This document shows, piece after piece, positions 17,739 through 26,202 of a stretch of DNA of 64,000 nucleotides. Numbering within the stretch: position 1 is the first letter of the stretch; each line of letters begins with the position of its first letter. Below the pieces are notes generated by a model. It searched no databases. It saw nothing but the letters and a program-made list of their open reading frames with translations, and was not told the DNA's origin. The position numbers were made by a program, and so were the translations under genes. The stretch comes from Chelatococcus sp. HY11 (GTDB lineage Bacteria; Pseudomonadota; Alphaproteobacteria; Rhizobiales; Beijerinckiaceae), in the NCBI RefSeq assembly GCF_018398335.1, contig NZ_JAHBRX010000001.1, positions 4,084,001-4,148,000 of the forward strand. The letters run 5' to 3'.

Positions 17739-18382
17739 GCGGGCTCGAGGCGGAAGCCGATCTCCGGGAGCGGATCGTCCTGTGGGGCCGCTCGCTGTTC
17801 GAGCGCGGTTTCACCGTGGGTTCATCCGGCAATATCTCGGTCAAGCTCGCGGACGGCTTTCTCGTCACACCGACCAATTCCTGCTTCGGCTTTCTCGACG
17901 CGGCGCGCATCTCCAAGCTCGATACCGGCTGGCGGCATGTGGGTGGCGACGCGCCGACCAAGGAGTTGCCGCTGCATCGGGCCTTCTACGAGGCGCGGCC
18001 GGCGGCGGGCGCCGTGGTGCATCTGCATTCCACCTATGCCACGGCGCTGTCCTGCCTCGCCGATGTCGACCCGGAGGACGCGATCACGCCGATCACGCCC
18101 TATGTCGTGATGCGTGTAGGGCGTGTGCCGGTGCTGCCCTATACCGCGCCTGGTTCGCCCGATGTGGCGCCGCTCGTCGCCGCGCGTGCCGGGGCGCATG
18201 CGGCGGTGCTTCTCGCCAATCACGGGCCGGTCGTGGCCGGCGCGACGCTTGAGAGCGCCGTCTTCGCGGCGGAAGAACTGGAGGAGACGGCCCGGCTTCT
18301 CATCGTCACGCGCGGGCTTGCCGTGCGCAGCCTTGATCAAGGCCAGATTGACCAGTTGAACGCGAGGTTCGCCCTGAAATGA
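17735..18382 (+). CDS. otnC: 3-oxo-tetronate 4-phosphate decarboxylase (class II aldolase family)
   Basis: 215 residues, AraD/FucA class II aldolase fold. The metal-binding His residues are in VHLHSTYATALSCL (about 94-98) and NHGPVVAG (about 160), with the phosphate-binding SSGNISVKL (about 29-37) near the N-terminus. OtnC decarboxylates 3-oxo-tetronate 4-phosphate to dihydroxyacetone phosphate plus CO2, which feeds glycolysis. Start ATG overlaps the otnK stop (ATGAG) and its own stop overlaps otnI, so the four enzymes are one translational unit. Related family members are L-fuculose-P or L-ribulose-P enzymes; the operon decides for OtnC. Confidence 0.88.
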   Translation: MSGLEAEADLRERIVLWGRSLFERGFTVGSSGNISVKLADGFLVTPTNSCFGFLDAARISKLDTGWRHVGGDAPTKELPLHRAFYEARPAAGAVVHLHSTYATALSCLADVDPEDAITPITPYVVMRVGRVPVLPYTAPGSPDVAPLVAARAGAHAAVLLANHGPVVAGATLESAVFAAEELEETARLLIVTRGLAVRSLDQGQIDQLNARFALK

Positions 18383-19167
18383 CGGTGCTGCGCTATTCCG
18401 CCAATCTCGGCTTTCTCTGGCCCGACCGGCCGCTTCTGGAGCGCATCGACGCGGCGGCAGGGGCCGGCTTCAAGGCGATCGAGCTGCATTGGCCCTATGA
18501 CACGCCGGCCGCGGAGGTGAGGGCGCGCTGCGAACGCCATGGGCTGAAGCTGCTCGGTATCAATACGGTGCGTGGCAACCTCGCCGCCGGCGAGAACGGG
18601 CTCGGCGCCCTCGCTGGCCGCGAGGCCGAGTTCCAGGCCGCCGTCGACCAGTCCATCGCCTATTGCCTGGAGGCGGGCGGCACGGCCATCCATTGCATGG
18701 CGGGCTTCGTCCCGGCTGAGGCCCGGGAGGCGGCGGCGCGTGTCTTCGTTAAGAACCTGCGCGAGGCCTCTGACAAAGCTGCCCCGCACGGCCTGACGCT
18801 GCTTCTTGAGGCGCTCAACCCTCATGACGCGCCAGGCTATTTTTATTCCACGCAGGCCGAGGCCGCGCGCATCCAGGAGGAGGCCGGCCGGGCGAACATC
18901 AAGCTGATGTTCGATGTCTACCACGTCGGCGCGGCCGAGGGAGACGTGCTGCGCAGGCTCACTCGCTACCTGCCCGCGATCGGTCATGTGCAGATCGCCG
19001 CGGTGCCGAGCCGCGCTGAACCCGACGAAGGCGAGATCAATTATCGCGCCGTCCTCGATCATCTCGCCAGCATCGGTTACGGCGGCTGGGTGGGGCTGGA
19101 ATACAAGCCCCGCGCCGGCACGGATGAGGGAATGGGATGGGTGAAAGCGCTGGGTATTAGCCTATGA
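18379..19167 (+). CDS. otnI: 2-oxo-tetronate isomerase (hydroxypyruvate isomerase family)
   Basis: 262 residues, xylose-isomerase-like TIM barrel. Recognisable pieces are YSANLGFLWPDRPLLERI at the N-terminus, GFKAIELHWPYDTP, LLLEALNPHDAPGYF (metal Glu), IKLMFDVYHVG (metal Asp/His) and GYGGWVGLEYKPR near the end (last metal Glu). OtnI isomerises 2-oxo-tetronate, the DenD product, to 3-oxo-tetronate, the OtnK substrate. Hydroxypyruvate isomerase Hyi is the close relative; context favours OtnI. Four-base overlaps with otnC and the following SDR gene. Confidence 0.88.
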   Translation: MTVLRYSANLGFLWPDRPLLERIDAAAGAGFKAIELHWPYDTPAAEVRARCERHGLKLLGINTVRGNLAAGENGLGALAGREAEFQAAVDQSIAYCLEAGGTAIHCMAGFVPAEAREAAARVFVKNLREASDKAAPHGLTLLLEALNPHDAPGYFYSTQAEAARIQEEAGRANIKLMFDVYHVGAAEGDVLRRLTRYLPAIGHVQIAAVPSRAEPDEGEINYRAVLDHLASIGYGGWVGLEYKPRAGTDEGMGWVKALGISL

Positions 19168-19928
19168 CCGACAGGATGAAACCGTTGGAGGGGCGCGTCG
19201 CGGTGGTGACCGGGGGCGCAAGCGGCATCGGTCTCGCCACTGCCAGGGCGCTGGCCCAATCCGGCGCCACGGTCGCGGTGCTCGATCGCGCCTCCGTCGA
19301 TGCCGATACGCTGACGAGCCTTGGTGCCGGTGGGCATTTTGCCGTTGAAGCTGACATCGCCGATGAACGGCGGGTGGATCAGGCTTTCGCGGAAGTGACG
19401 GCCAAGGCCGGGCGGGTCGATATCCTCGTCAATAGCGCGGGCCTTGCCATCCGGCAGCCGGCCGTCGATCATACGGTTGCCGATTGGGACAAGGTGGTGG
19501 CCGTCAACATGACCGGCACCTTCCTCTGCGCACGGGCAGCAGCCCGCCATATGATCGCGGCGGGCATCGCGGGCGCGGTTGTCAATGTCTCGTCGATCAT
19601 GGGTTTTTCGGGCGGCGGCCTTTATCCGAATATTTCCTATCAGACGACAAAGGGCGCCATCGTCAACATGACGCGCGCGCTGGCCGTGGAATGGGCGCCC
19701 CACGGTATCCGTGTGAATGCGGTGGCGCCGACCTATGTGAACACGCCCTTCATCGCGCCGCTTGTCGCGCAACCCGAACTCGTGGCGCGCATCGAGGCCA
19801 TGACACCGCTGAAGCGTCTGGCGGAGCCCGAGGACGTCGCGGCGGCGATCGTTTTCCTTGCGGGACCGGGCGCGGCGATGATCACCGGCCATACCCTGCC
19901 GGTGGATGGAGGCTTCCTCGCGCAGTAA
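19164..19928 (+). CDS. Short-chain dehydrogenase/reductase, last gene of the tetronate operon
   Basis: 254 residues, classical SDR. TGGASGIG (16-23) binds the dinucleotide, NSAG follows strand 4, and the catalytic Ser, Tyr and Lys are in NVSSIMGFSG and ISYQTTKGAI. The Asp after strand 2 (VLDRAS) argues for NAD(H) preference. It ends PVDGGF as in many sugar or polyol dehydrogenases such as D-threitol or galactitol dehydrogenase. Coupled to otnI by an ATGA overlap, so it works in the same route; it may supply the sugar acid or lactone by oxidising an aldose, polyol or ketose. Substrate not determinable. Confidence 0.88.
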   Translation: MTDRMKPLEGRVAVVTGGASGIGLATARALAQSGATVAVLDRASVDADTLTSLGAGGHFAVEADIADERRVDQAFAEVTAKAGRVDILVNSAGLAIRQPAVDHTVADWDKVVAVNMTGTFLCARAAARHMIAAGIAGAVVNVSSIMGFSGGGLYPNISYQTTKGAIVNMTRALAVEWAPHGIRVNAVAPTYVNTPFIAPLVAQPELVARIEAMTPLKRLAEPEDVAAAIVFLAGPGAAMITGHTLPVDGGFLAQ

Positions 19929-20368
19929 GACACGGAGTATTTCAGCGCGGCGTGCAGCCTTACAGCTCAACTATATTAGAATTTTTAGAATGTAAGCTTA
20001 TGGTGAAAGCGTAAGCCGATCTCATAAGTTTGTTTGATCATCGCAAAACTTGCATTGCCTTCCAGGGGGGGAGGTGGCTGTCCGCCCCCTCCGTAAACCG
20101 TGCCGCCGCGACGCGTCTAGCTAACGAATTCGTTGCTCAATTTCGTCTTCGGACATGGATTTTCCGGCCGATTTCTCTCCGGAAATCCGGCTGCTGTCGT
20201 CGAATTTGATAAAGTTTTTGACTATTCTAAATTCAAAAATAAAATAAAATAATTAAAAAGAATAACGATTCAAAAGTAAATATTTAGGATATAATAGATA
20301 TTTTTCTTGAAGAATCTTCTTTTGCTTGGTTAAAGCCGGCCAGTTGAGATTCGAATTGGCTGGGCATC
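19929..20368 (+). promoter_or_regulatory. AT-rich gap before the TonB receptor with candidate iron/heme-regulatory repeats
   Basis: No gene. The stretch 20205-20330 is strikingly AT-rich compared with all coding sequence around it. It contains two direct copies of TTAGAAT nine bases apart (19976-19982, 19985-19991) and an ATTCTAA at 20224-20230, which are half-sites like those of the Irr-type iron control element (inverted TTAGAA/TTCTAA), plus a TTCTT-G-AAGAA palindrome near 20303. Since the next operon looks heme-related, iron-responsive control is plausible, but no exact known box was matched. Confidence 0.35.
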
Positions 20369-22699
20369 ATGGGCACAACGTCTCGTCTTCTCGCCAGCGT
20401 CAGCGCGCTGGTGATTGTTCTTGCGGCAACGAGCGCGCATGCGCAGCAGGCACAACCTACATCGCGGGAAGCGCGCAACGCGCAGGCCGGTGCTGCCGTG
20501 TCGGTGCAAGAGCCTGCGGCTCAGGCGAATACGAACGACGACTTCATCGCCGCGCCTGGCACGATCGAGCTCGACGCCATTTCAATTACAGCCACGCGCC
20601 AGCCGACCAACGTTCTCGACGTGCCGGGCACGGTGACAGTGACGACCCGGCAGCAGCTGGATCAGACCATGACGCGTGACAACATGGATCTCGCGCGTTA
20701 CCAGCCCGGCATTACCGTCGATCGCCAGACATCCGGTACGGACCCCTTCGGTAATTTGGGCGGCTTTACCATCCGTGGTGTTGGCGGCAACCGCGTGCAG
20801 ATGCAGGTCGACGGCACGCGCATCCAGGAGCGCATCACCGACGGCAACCGCAACTTCGTCGATTTCCCAGGGCTCAAGGCCGTCGAGATCGTGCGTGGTC
20901 CGGGATCCGTGCTCTGGGGCGCGGACGCCCTGGGCGGTATCGTCGCCTATCGCACGCTCGACCCGGATGATCTCCTCAGGGGCAAGGACAAGCCCTATGC
21001 CGGTCGCATCCAGACGACATACGACAGCTTCAACAAGTCCTTCTCGAAGACCGCGATGGCGGCCTTCCAGCTGACGCCAACATTGCAAGGCCTCATCCTC
21101 GTCAACCAGAACACCTTTAACGAGGGCAATCTGGGCAAGGCGCGCGCGGATGGCGGCATCTGGGGCTGCCCGCGCGTGCCCATGGCCATTCGCTGCGACA
21201 CGCTCAATCCGCTCGACGGTACGACCTGGAACATGCTGACAAAGCTGGTGTTCCGCCCATCGTCCGACCACGAGTTCAAGCTGACCGGCGAACTCTATGA
21301 CAGCTCGAACAAGATCCGTCAGATGTATGACTACGGATTGCAGTCGACGGGTGCCTTCAATGGAGCCTATCCGCGTAACCAGGACCAGACCCGCAAGCGT
21401 GTTTCATTGTCGCATGACTGGAACGTCGGGCTGAACTTCCTGGATAATCTGCATTGGCAGGTGTCCTATTCACCCCAGAGCCGCGATATGCACAGTGAGC
21501 GCCTGCAAACGCTGGCGACAAAGCAGAATCAGCTCGCGATCGACAATCTCGGCTATTCCGAGGAATTCTGGCAGGCCGACCTTCAGCTGACGTCGAAGTT
21601 CAATATTGGCGCGAGCAGCCATACGCTCACCTATGGTTTCCAGGGGGACTACACGCAAGCTGAGTACTATCGCGACAGCTTCGTCAGGAATTTCACGACG
21701 GGCCGCACGACGTATACGCGGAGCGCGTCCTTCACGAATGCCGACACGACGCGTGCCGACCTCTATATCCAGGACGAGATCAAGCTGTTCGGCGATCGGC
21801 TGATGATCACCCCCGGTGTCCGCTGGGCCAATTATTCGATCGACCCGAAGGTGAATTCCTACTACGTCCCGGCGGATGGAATAACGCCGACGAAGTCCGA
21901 CTCCAGCAAGCTCATTCCGCAGATCGGTGCGATCTTCAAGCTTACGGATGTCTACTCCGTCTATGCTCGCTACGCGGAAGGCTTCAAGATGCCGACGGCG
22001 CAGCAGCTCTATACGTCGTCGCCGGGCACCACCATCAATCTCATTCCCAACCCCAACCTGAAGCCGGAAAGCGTCAAGTCCTACGAGGCGGGCTTCCGTG
22101 GGCAGTTCGACCGCGCCTGGTTCTCGATCGGCGGCTTCTATGCGGATTACAAGGACTTCATCCAGAACTTCTACAACCCGCCCGGCACGAACGACTACAC
22201 CTATCGTAACCTGTCTGCGGTCAAGATCTGGGGTATCGAAGCCTTTGGTGAATGGCAGTTCCACGACAACTGGGCGGTGAACGCTTCCGCCTCCTATCAA
22301 TATGGCGACCAGCGCTATCAGGCGGGCGATCCGATGGTGGCCTATGACGGCGCAACCCCGTTCAATGGAACGCTCGGCCTGAAGTGGATGCGGCCCGATT
22401 GGGGATTGCAGGCTGAAGTCATCAGCACCTTTGGTCAAGGTGTGAACCGCTCGAGCTCCGCCGATCTCTATCAGCCGTCGAGCTATATTGTGTTCGACAG
22501 CTATGTGAACTGGAAGCCGACCGAATTGGTCACGCTGCGCGCTGGCGTCCTCAACATCTTCGATCAGCGTTACTTCAAGGGCCCCTTCGGCTATACGTTC
22601 TCGCGCAACCCGGCGGACAATGTGAAGGTTACCAATCCCCTGGAGTTGCAGACCGCGCCGGGACGTACCTTCAAGCTCAGCGCCCAGGTCGACTTCTGA
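20369..22699 (+). CDS. TonB-dependent outer-membrane receptor (heme/hemoglobin-receptor family)
   Basis: 776 residues with a signal peptide of about 28 residues (ending SAHAQQ), a TonB-box-like segment near LDAISITATRQ, a plug domain (PGTVTVTTRQQLDQ, IRGVGGNRVQMQVDGTR, GPGSVLWGADALGGIVAYRT) and a 22-strand barrel ending in an aromatic (KLSAQVDF). The family region is present as EGFKMPTAQQLY and NPNLKPE, but the histidine usually found between the FRAP and NPDL motifs of heme receptors is absent here. Closest general type is the hemoglobin/transferrin receptor group (HmuR/ShmR). HemS-like and ChaN genes follow, so heme or a metal chelate is the expected ligand. Ribosome site is weak. Confidence 0.85.
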   Translation: MGTTSRLLASVSALVIVLAATSAHAQQAQPTSREARNAQAGAAVSVQEPAAQANTNDDFIAAPGTIELDAISITATRQPTNVLDVPGTVTVTTRQQLDQTMTRDNMDLARYQPGITVDRQTSGTDPFGNLGGFTIRGVGGNRVQMQVDGTRIQERITDGNRNFVDFPGLKAVEIVRGPGSVLWGADALGGIVAYRTLDPDDLLRGKDKPYAGRIQTTYDSFNKSFSKTAMAAFQLTPTLQGLILVNQNTFNEGNLGKARADGGIWGCPRVPMAIRCDTLNPLDGTTWNMLTKLVFRPSSDHEFKLTGELYDSSNKIRQMYDYGLQSTGAFNGAYPRNQDQTRKRVSLSHDWNVGLNFLDNLHWQVSYSPQSRDMHSERLQTLATKQNQLAIDNLGYSEEFWQADLQLTSKFNIGASSHTLTYGFQGDYTQAEYYRDSFVRNFTTGRTTYTRSASFTNADTTRADLYIQDEIKLFGDRLMITPGVRWANYSIDPKVNSYYVPADGITPTKSDSSKLIPQIGAIFKLTDVYSVYARYAEGFKMPTAQQLYTSSPGTTINLIPNPNLKPESVKSYEAGFRGQFDRAWFSIGGFYADYKDFIQNFYNPPGTNDYTYRNLSAVKIWGIEAFGEWQFHDNWAVNASASYQYGDQRYQAGDPMVAYDGATPFNGTLGLKWMRPDWGLQAEVISTFGQGVNRSSSADLYQPSSYIVFDSYVNWKPTELVTLRAGVLNIFDQRYFKGPFGYTFSRNPADNVKVTNPLELQTAPGRTFKLSAQVDF

Positions 22700-22717
22700 T
22701 AGAGGCAGGCTCCTGAC

Positions 22718-23437
22718 ATGACGACAGAAACTCCCGTCCGCGCCGAAATCAGCCGCGACGCATCGGCTGTCCTCCATTGCTTGCCCCAGATGGGCAGCGT
22801 GATGCTGACGACACGCCATGGCGGCGCGACGCACGAGCGCATCGGTCCCGTCGAGACGGTCTCCGCCGAGGGTGACATTGTCCGCTGTCGCGGCGCGGCG
22901 CATGACTCGCGCATCGCGGTCGGCGAGGTCGCCTCCGTGGTGGTCGACCGTTCGGGACGCATGAAGGACATGGTTCTGCCGCGTCTCGACTTCCAGAATG
23001 CCGAGGGTGAGGCTTTGTTCAGCATCATCGGCATGGCGGGCCTCGAGCCTTTCGACACGGGGCTCGCGCCGCTCGGCGCGGGTAAGCCGCTGCCCGAGCC
23101 GGAGAAGCCGGCGCGCGAGCCGGCGACCTTCGAGGAAGGCGATCCCGGCATGCTCGCCTTCGAGGCCGCCCGCGAGGGCGGGGAGCCGATCTCGATCACG
23201 CTCACGCGCCCCGGCGTCGTGCAGAGCTGGCAGGGGGTTGTGGCGGCGGTGAAGCCCGGCATGGGCTTCATCAACGTGATGCAGCCCGATTTTCATCTGC
23301 ATTTGCGCGGTGGCTCGGTCGCGGGCTGGCGTCGTCGTGACGAAAGCGACGCGATCGTGCTGGAGGCGGAGAATGCCGGGGGCGAGCTGATCGGTCTCAG
23401 CGTGCGTGGTCCGGCAGCCGTCTTTTCCAAGTTCTGA
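22718..23437 (+). CDS. HemS/ChuX-related heme-utilisation protein, divergent
   Basis: 239 residues, 18 bases after the receptor gene. Two parts recall HemS/HmuS repeats: VVDRSGRMKDMVLPRLDF with NAEGEALFSIIGMAGLEPFD in the first half and MQPDFHLHLRGGSVAGWRRR with VLEAENAGGELIGL in the second. HemS-type proteins carry or degrade heme in the cytoplasm; full HemS is about 340-350 residues, so this is a short, diverged member lacking parts of each repeat. Assignment is from motif resemblance and position after a heme-type receptor. Role: cytoplasmic heme carrier or regulator (inference). Confidence 0.6.
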   Translation: MTTETPVRAEISRDASAVLHCLPQMGSVMLTTRHGGATHERIGPVETVSAEGDIVRCRGAAHDSRIAVGEVASVVVDRSGRMKDMVLPRLDFQNAEGEALFSIIGMAGLEPFDTGLAPLGAGKPLPEPEKPAREPATFEEGDPGMLAFEAAREGGEPISITLTRPGVVQSWQGVVAAVKPGMGFINVMQPDFHLHLRGGSVAGWRRRDESDAIVLEAENAGGELIGLSVRGPAAVFSKF

Positions 23438-23454
23438 GCATTGGGTCGACGGCG

Positions 23455-24369
23455 ATGGCGACCTCTGAGGCAAAGGTTGTTCCCCACCCGCGGGGGACAT
23501 GGCTCGATCCGGCGACGGGGAGCCTTGTGGATCAGCGGCCGGTTCTGCAGAAGGCCGCCTTCCGGCGTGCGGTGCTGCTCGGCGAGACGCATGATGTCGC
23601 GGAGATCCATCGCTGGCAGCTCCACGTCATTGCCTTTCTCAACGTCCTCAATCCTGCCATGGCGGTCGGGTTCGAGATGTTTCCACGTCGTCTCCAGCCC
23701 GTACTTGATGCCTGGGTCGATGGTGAAATGGATACGGATAGCTTTCTGGTCCGGTCGGAATGGTATGATGTATGGGGTTTCGATCCCGCGTTATACCTGC
23801 CCATCTTCCATTTCTGCCGCCAGCAGAAAGTCCCCATGCTCGCGTTGAACTGCTATCGCCCGCTGGTGACGCGGGTCGGCAAGGAAGGCTGGGACGCTAT
23901 CCCCGAGAGTGAGCGCGACGGGTTGACGCCTTCGGCCCCCGCGACCTCCGCCCACCGGCAGTATCTCTTCAATCTCGTGGGACGCGGGCGCGCGGGTGGA
24001 CCGGGTGGAATGGCGGAGAGCGCCGACGATCCCGCTTTCGACCGTTTTGTCCGTGCCCAGCAGACATGGGATCGCGCCTTTGCCTGCAACATCGCCAGAG
24101 CGCTTGCCGAGCGGCCGGTTTCGCTCGTCGTGGGCATCATCGGGCGGGGCCATCTCGAGTATGGCCATGGCACGCCTTATCAGCTGCGTGATCTCGGCAT
24201 CAACGACGTGTCCGTGCTGCTGCCTGGCGAGAGCGACACGCAGGATGTCGGGACGGTTGGCGGGATCGCGGACGCCATCTTCCGCCTGGACCGGCCCGAG
24301 CCTCCCAATTCATGGCGCGCCAAGCGCCAGACGGCCCCGCAGCCCCCCGCGGAGGGTTCGCAATCGTGA
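23455..24369 (+). CDS. ChaN-family heme-binding protein (Tiki-like)
   Basis: 304 residues of the DUF399/ChaN family. LLGETHDVAEIHRWQLHVI (about residues 39-57) and VGFEMFPRRLQPVLDAWVDG carry the conserved acidic/His active-site-like residues, and VVGIIGRGHLEYGHGTPYQLRD lies near the end. ChaN of Campylobacter is a heme-binding lipoprotein; related TraB/Tiki folds are metalloproteases. I see no clear signal or lipobox at the N-terminus, so this copy may be cytoplasmic. Third gene of the heme-like operon; its stop overlaps the next GTG start (GTGA). Confidence 0.8.
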   Translation: MATSEAKVVPHPRGTWLDPATGSLVDQRPVLQKAAFRRAVLLGETHDVAEIHRWQLHVIAFLNVLNPAMAVGFEMFPRRLQPVLDAWVDGEMDTDSFLVRSEWYDVWGFDPALYLPIFHFCRQQKVPMLALNCYRPLVTRVGKEGWDAIPESERDGLTPSAPATSAHRQYLFNLVGRGRAGGPGGMAESADDPAFDRFVRAQQTWDRAFACNIARALAERPVSLVVGIIGRGHLEYGHGTPYQLRDLGINDVSVLLPGESDTQDVGTVGGIADAIFRLDRPEPPNSWRAKRQTAPQPPAEGSQS

Positions 24370-26105
24370 TCCGCTTGCTCCGCCAGATGGCATGGCTGGT
24401 CAGCCTCGCCGTCAAGGGGCCGGGCGGCAAGATCGGGCTTTTCTTCTTCGCCTGCGTGTTTCTGCTGAACATCGTTGCCATTCAGATCAATCTGAAGTTG
24501 ATCGCCTGGAACGCGGCCTTCTATGACGCGCTGCAGAAGCTCGATGCCGGCGAGGCGGTTCGTCAGGTTGGTGTCTTCTTCCTGATCATCGGCTCGAACG
24601 CCGCCGTCTTTCTGGTCGCGAGCTACCTCCGCAAGATCGTGCAGATCCGCTGGCGAAGGGCCTTGACCTCGGCGTCGCTCGATCGCTGGTTGTCGAACAA
24701 GAGCTATTGGCACCTGGCCGGGGATGCGAGGATCGACAATCCCGATCAGCGCATCGCAGACGACTGCCGCATCTTCGTCGAGAAATTCACGCAGGAAGGT
24801 CTCGACGTCGCCGGCAATATCATAGCCCTCTTCTCCTATGTAACTTTGCTCTGGACGCTCAGCACATTTCCGATCGCCCTTGTGCTCGCCGGGATGTCCG
24901 TCGAAATTCCGCGCTATATGGTGTGGGCAGCGCCGATCTACGTCGCCATCGGCAGCGTGGTCGCGCATCTACTGGGCCGTCCCCTCAAGAGGCTGACTTT
25001 CGAACAGCAGAAGCGGGAGGCTGATTTTCGCTTTTCACTCGCGCGCATGCGTGAGGCCTATGACGAAGTGGCGCTCGCCGGCGGCGAGGCCGCGGAGAGG
25101 CGCCATTTCGACGGCCGTTTCAGCCGGATCATCGACAACTGGCGGCGCCTCATCGGGCGGGAGTTCATACTGGGCATTTTCACACGGCCCTATATGTCGA
25201 CCGTGCTGCGCATTCCGCTTTTTCTTGCGCTGCCGGCCTTCCTCGCGGGCAAGCTGACGCTTGGCGGCCTGATGCAGATTGCCAACGCATTCTCCAATGT
25301 CGTGACGACGCTGTCCTGGTTCATTTTCTCCTACCGGGACCTGGCGGAGCTCGCCGCGACGACCTCGCGCCTCAGCAATTTCCTGCGGCTCGCGGAGGAG
25401 CAGGCGGGGCGACAGTCCTCCTTCGAGCATGTGCGCGAGCCGGGGGACACGGTCGCTCTGCAAGAAGTGATCGTGCGCAACCCGGAAGGCCGACCGCTCG
25501 TCCACCTGCCGGAACTTCACATCAGGCGGGGCGAGTGCATCTGGCTGAGCGGCGTCTCCGGCGCCGGAAAGAGCACGCTTCTCAAGGCCATCGCCGGTCT
25601 TTGGCCCCACGGGGAGGGGCGGATCGCGACGCCGGTGGACCTGCCCTTTTTCCTGCCGCAGAAGCCCTATCTGCCACTCGACGATCTCGCCGCGGCCGCG
25701 GTCTATCCGCACGATCCACGCGATTTCCCGCCGGGATGGATCGAGAACGTGCTGGCCAAAGTGGGCCTGTCGCACCGGCTCATAGCCACGGGCGGGGTGG
25801 CGGAGAGCGGGACGGCGGAAAAGCCTCAGGGCCTGTCGGGCGGGGAGATGCAGCGCCTGATGATCGCCAGGCTGCTCGCGATCCGACCGGACTGGGCTTT
25901 TCTTGACGAACCCACCAGCGCGCTGGACGCGCAGGCCGAACGCGACCTGTTTGCCTTGCTTCGCGAGATGTTGCCGCTGACGACCTTCGTGGTCGTGGCG
26001 CATCGCGAACCCGCAGGGCTCGGGCCGCTGCGGCGTGTGAATATCGCGCCGGGGAGCGCGGAGGTCGACGACCTTTCGCCGACCATGAATGTGCTGACAG
26101 CCTGA
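24366..26105 (+). CDS. ABC transporter with fused membrane and ATPase domains (YddA/SbmA_BacA-like)
   Basis: About 579 residues: an N-terminal ABC_membrane_2 domain (hydrophobic segments near 20-45, 65-85, 150-200, 280-310, with EQQKREADFRFSLARMRE in the cytoplasmic helix) and a C-terminal ATPase with Walker A GVSGAGKS, signature LSGGEMQRLMIARLL and Walker B WAFLDEPTSALD. This is the YddA/peroxisomal ABCD-like class related to SbmA/BacA; known roles are export or uptake of vitamin B12, peptides or acyl compounds. Start is the GTG at 24366, which overlaps the ChaN stop and has GGAGGG 9 bases upstream; the frame upstream lies inside chaN. Coupling suggests it moves heme or a related compound (inference). 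Confidence 0.88.
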   Translation: MIRLLRQMAWLVSLAVKGPGGKIGLFFFACVFLLNIVAIQINLKLIAWNAAFYDALQKLDAGEAVRQVGVFFLIIGSNAAVFLVASYLRKIVQIRWRRALTSASLDRWLSNKSYWHLAGDARIDNPDQRIADDCRIFVEKFTQEGLDVAGNIIALFSYVTLLWTLSTFPIALVLAGMSVEIPRYMVWAAPIYVAIGSVVAHLLGRPLKRLTFEQQKREADFRFSLARMREAYDEVALAGGEAAERRHFDGRFSRIIDNWRRLIGREFILGIFTRPYMSTVLRIPLFLALPAFLAGKLTLGGLMQIANAFSNVVTTLSWFIFSYRDLAELAATTSRLSNFLRLAEEQAGRQSSFEHVREPGDTVALQEVIVRNPEGRPLVHLPELHIRRGECIWLSGVSGAGKSTLLKAIAGLWPHGEGRIATPVDLPFFLPQKPYLPLDDLAAAAVYPHDPRDFPPGWIENVLAKVGLSHRLIATGGVAESGTAEKPQGLSGGEMQRLMIARLLAIRPDWAFLDEPTSALDAQAERDLFALLREMLPLTTFVVVAHREPAGLGPLRRVNIAPGSAEVDDLSPTMNVLTA

Positions 26106-26113
26106 TCGTGCTC

Positions 26114-26168
26114 CATCATCAGCCGGCGGCTGCCTCCGGCTGCCTCCGGCTGCCTCCGGCTGATGATG
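26114..26168. repeat. Long hairpin with a triple 10-bp tandem repeat between convergent genes
   Basis: Perfect 13-bp arms CATCATCAGCCGG (26114-26126) and CCGGCTGATGATG (26156-26168) enclose a loop made of three copies of TGCCTCCGGC (26131-26160). It sits between the stops of the ABC gene and the convergent MFS gene, so it may act as a bidirectional terminator; the tandem repeat is prone to copy-number change. No T-run. Confidence 0.7.
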
Positions 26169-26202
26169 GCGTGAGGCGAGGCTGCTAACGCGCGCTTGCG
26201 GC

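Noticed and set aside
21470-23500. 676-residue minus-strand frame opposite the TonB receptor and HemS-like genes
   Set aside because: Covers two supported genes on the other strand and shows no family motif.
26131-26160. Triple 10-bp repeat as a CRISPR array
   Set aside because: Units are contiguous without spacers and far too short.
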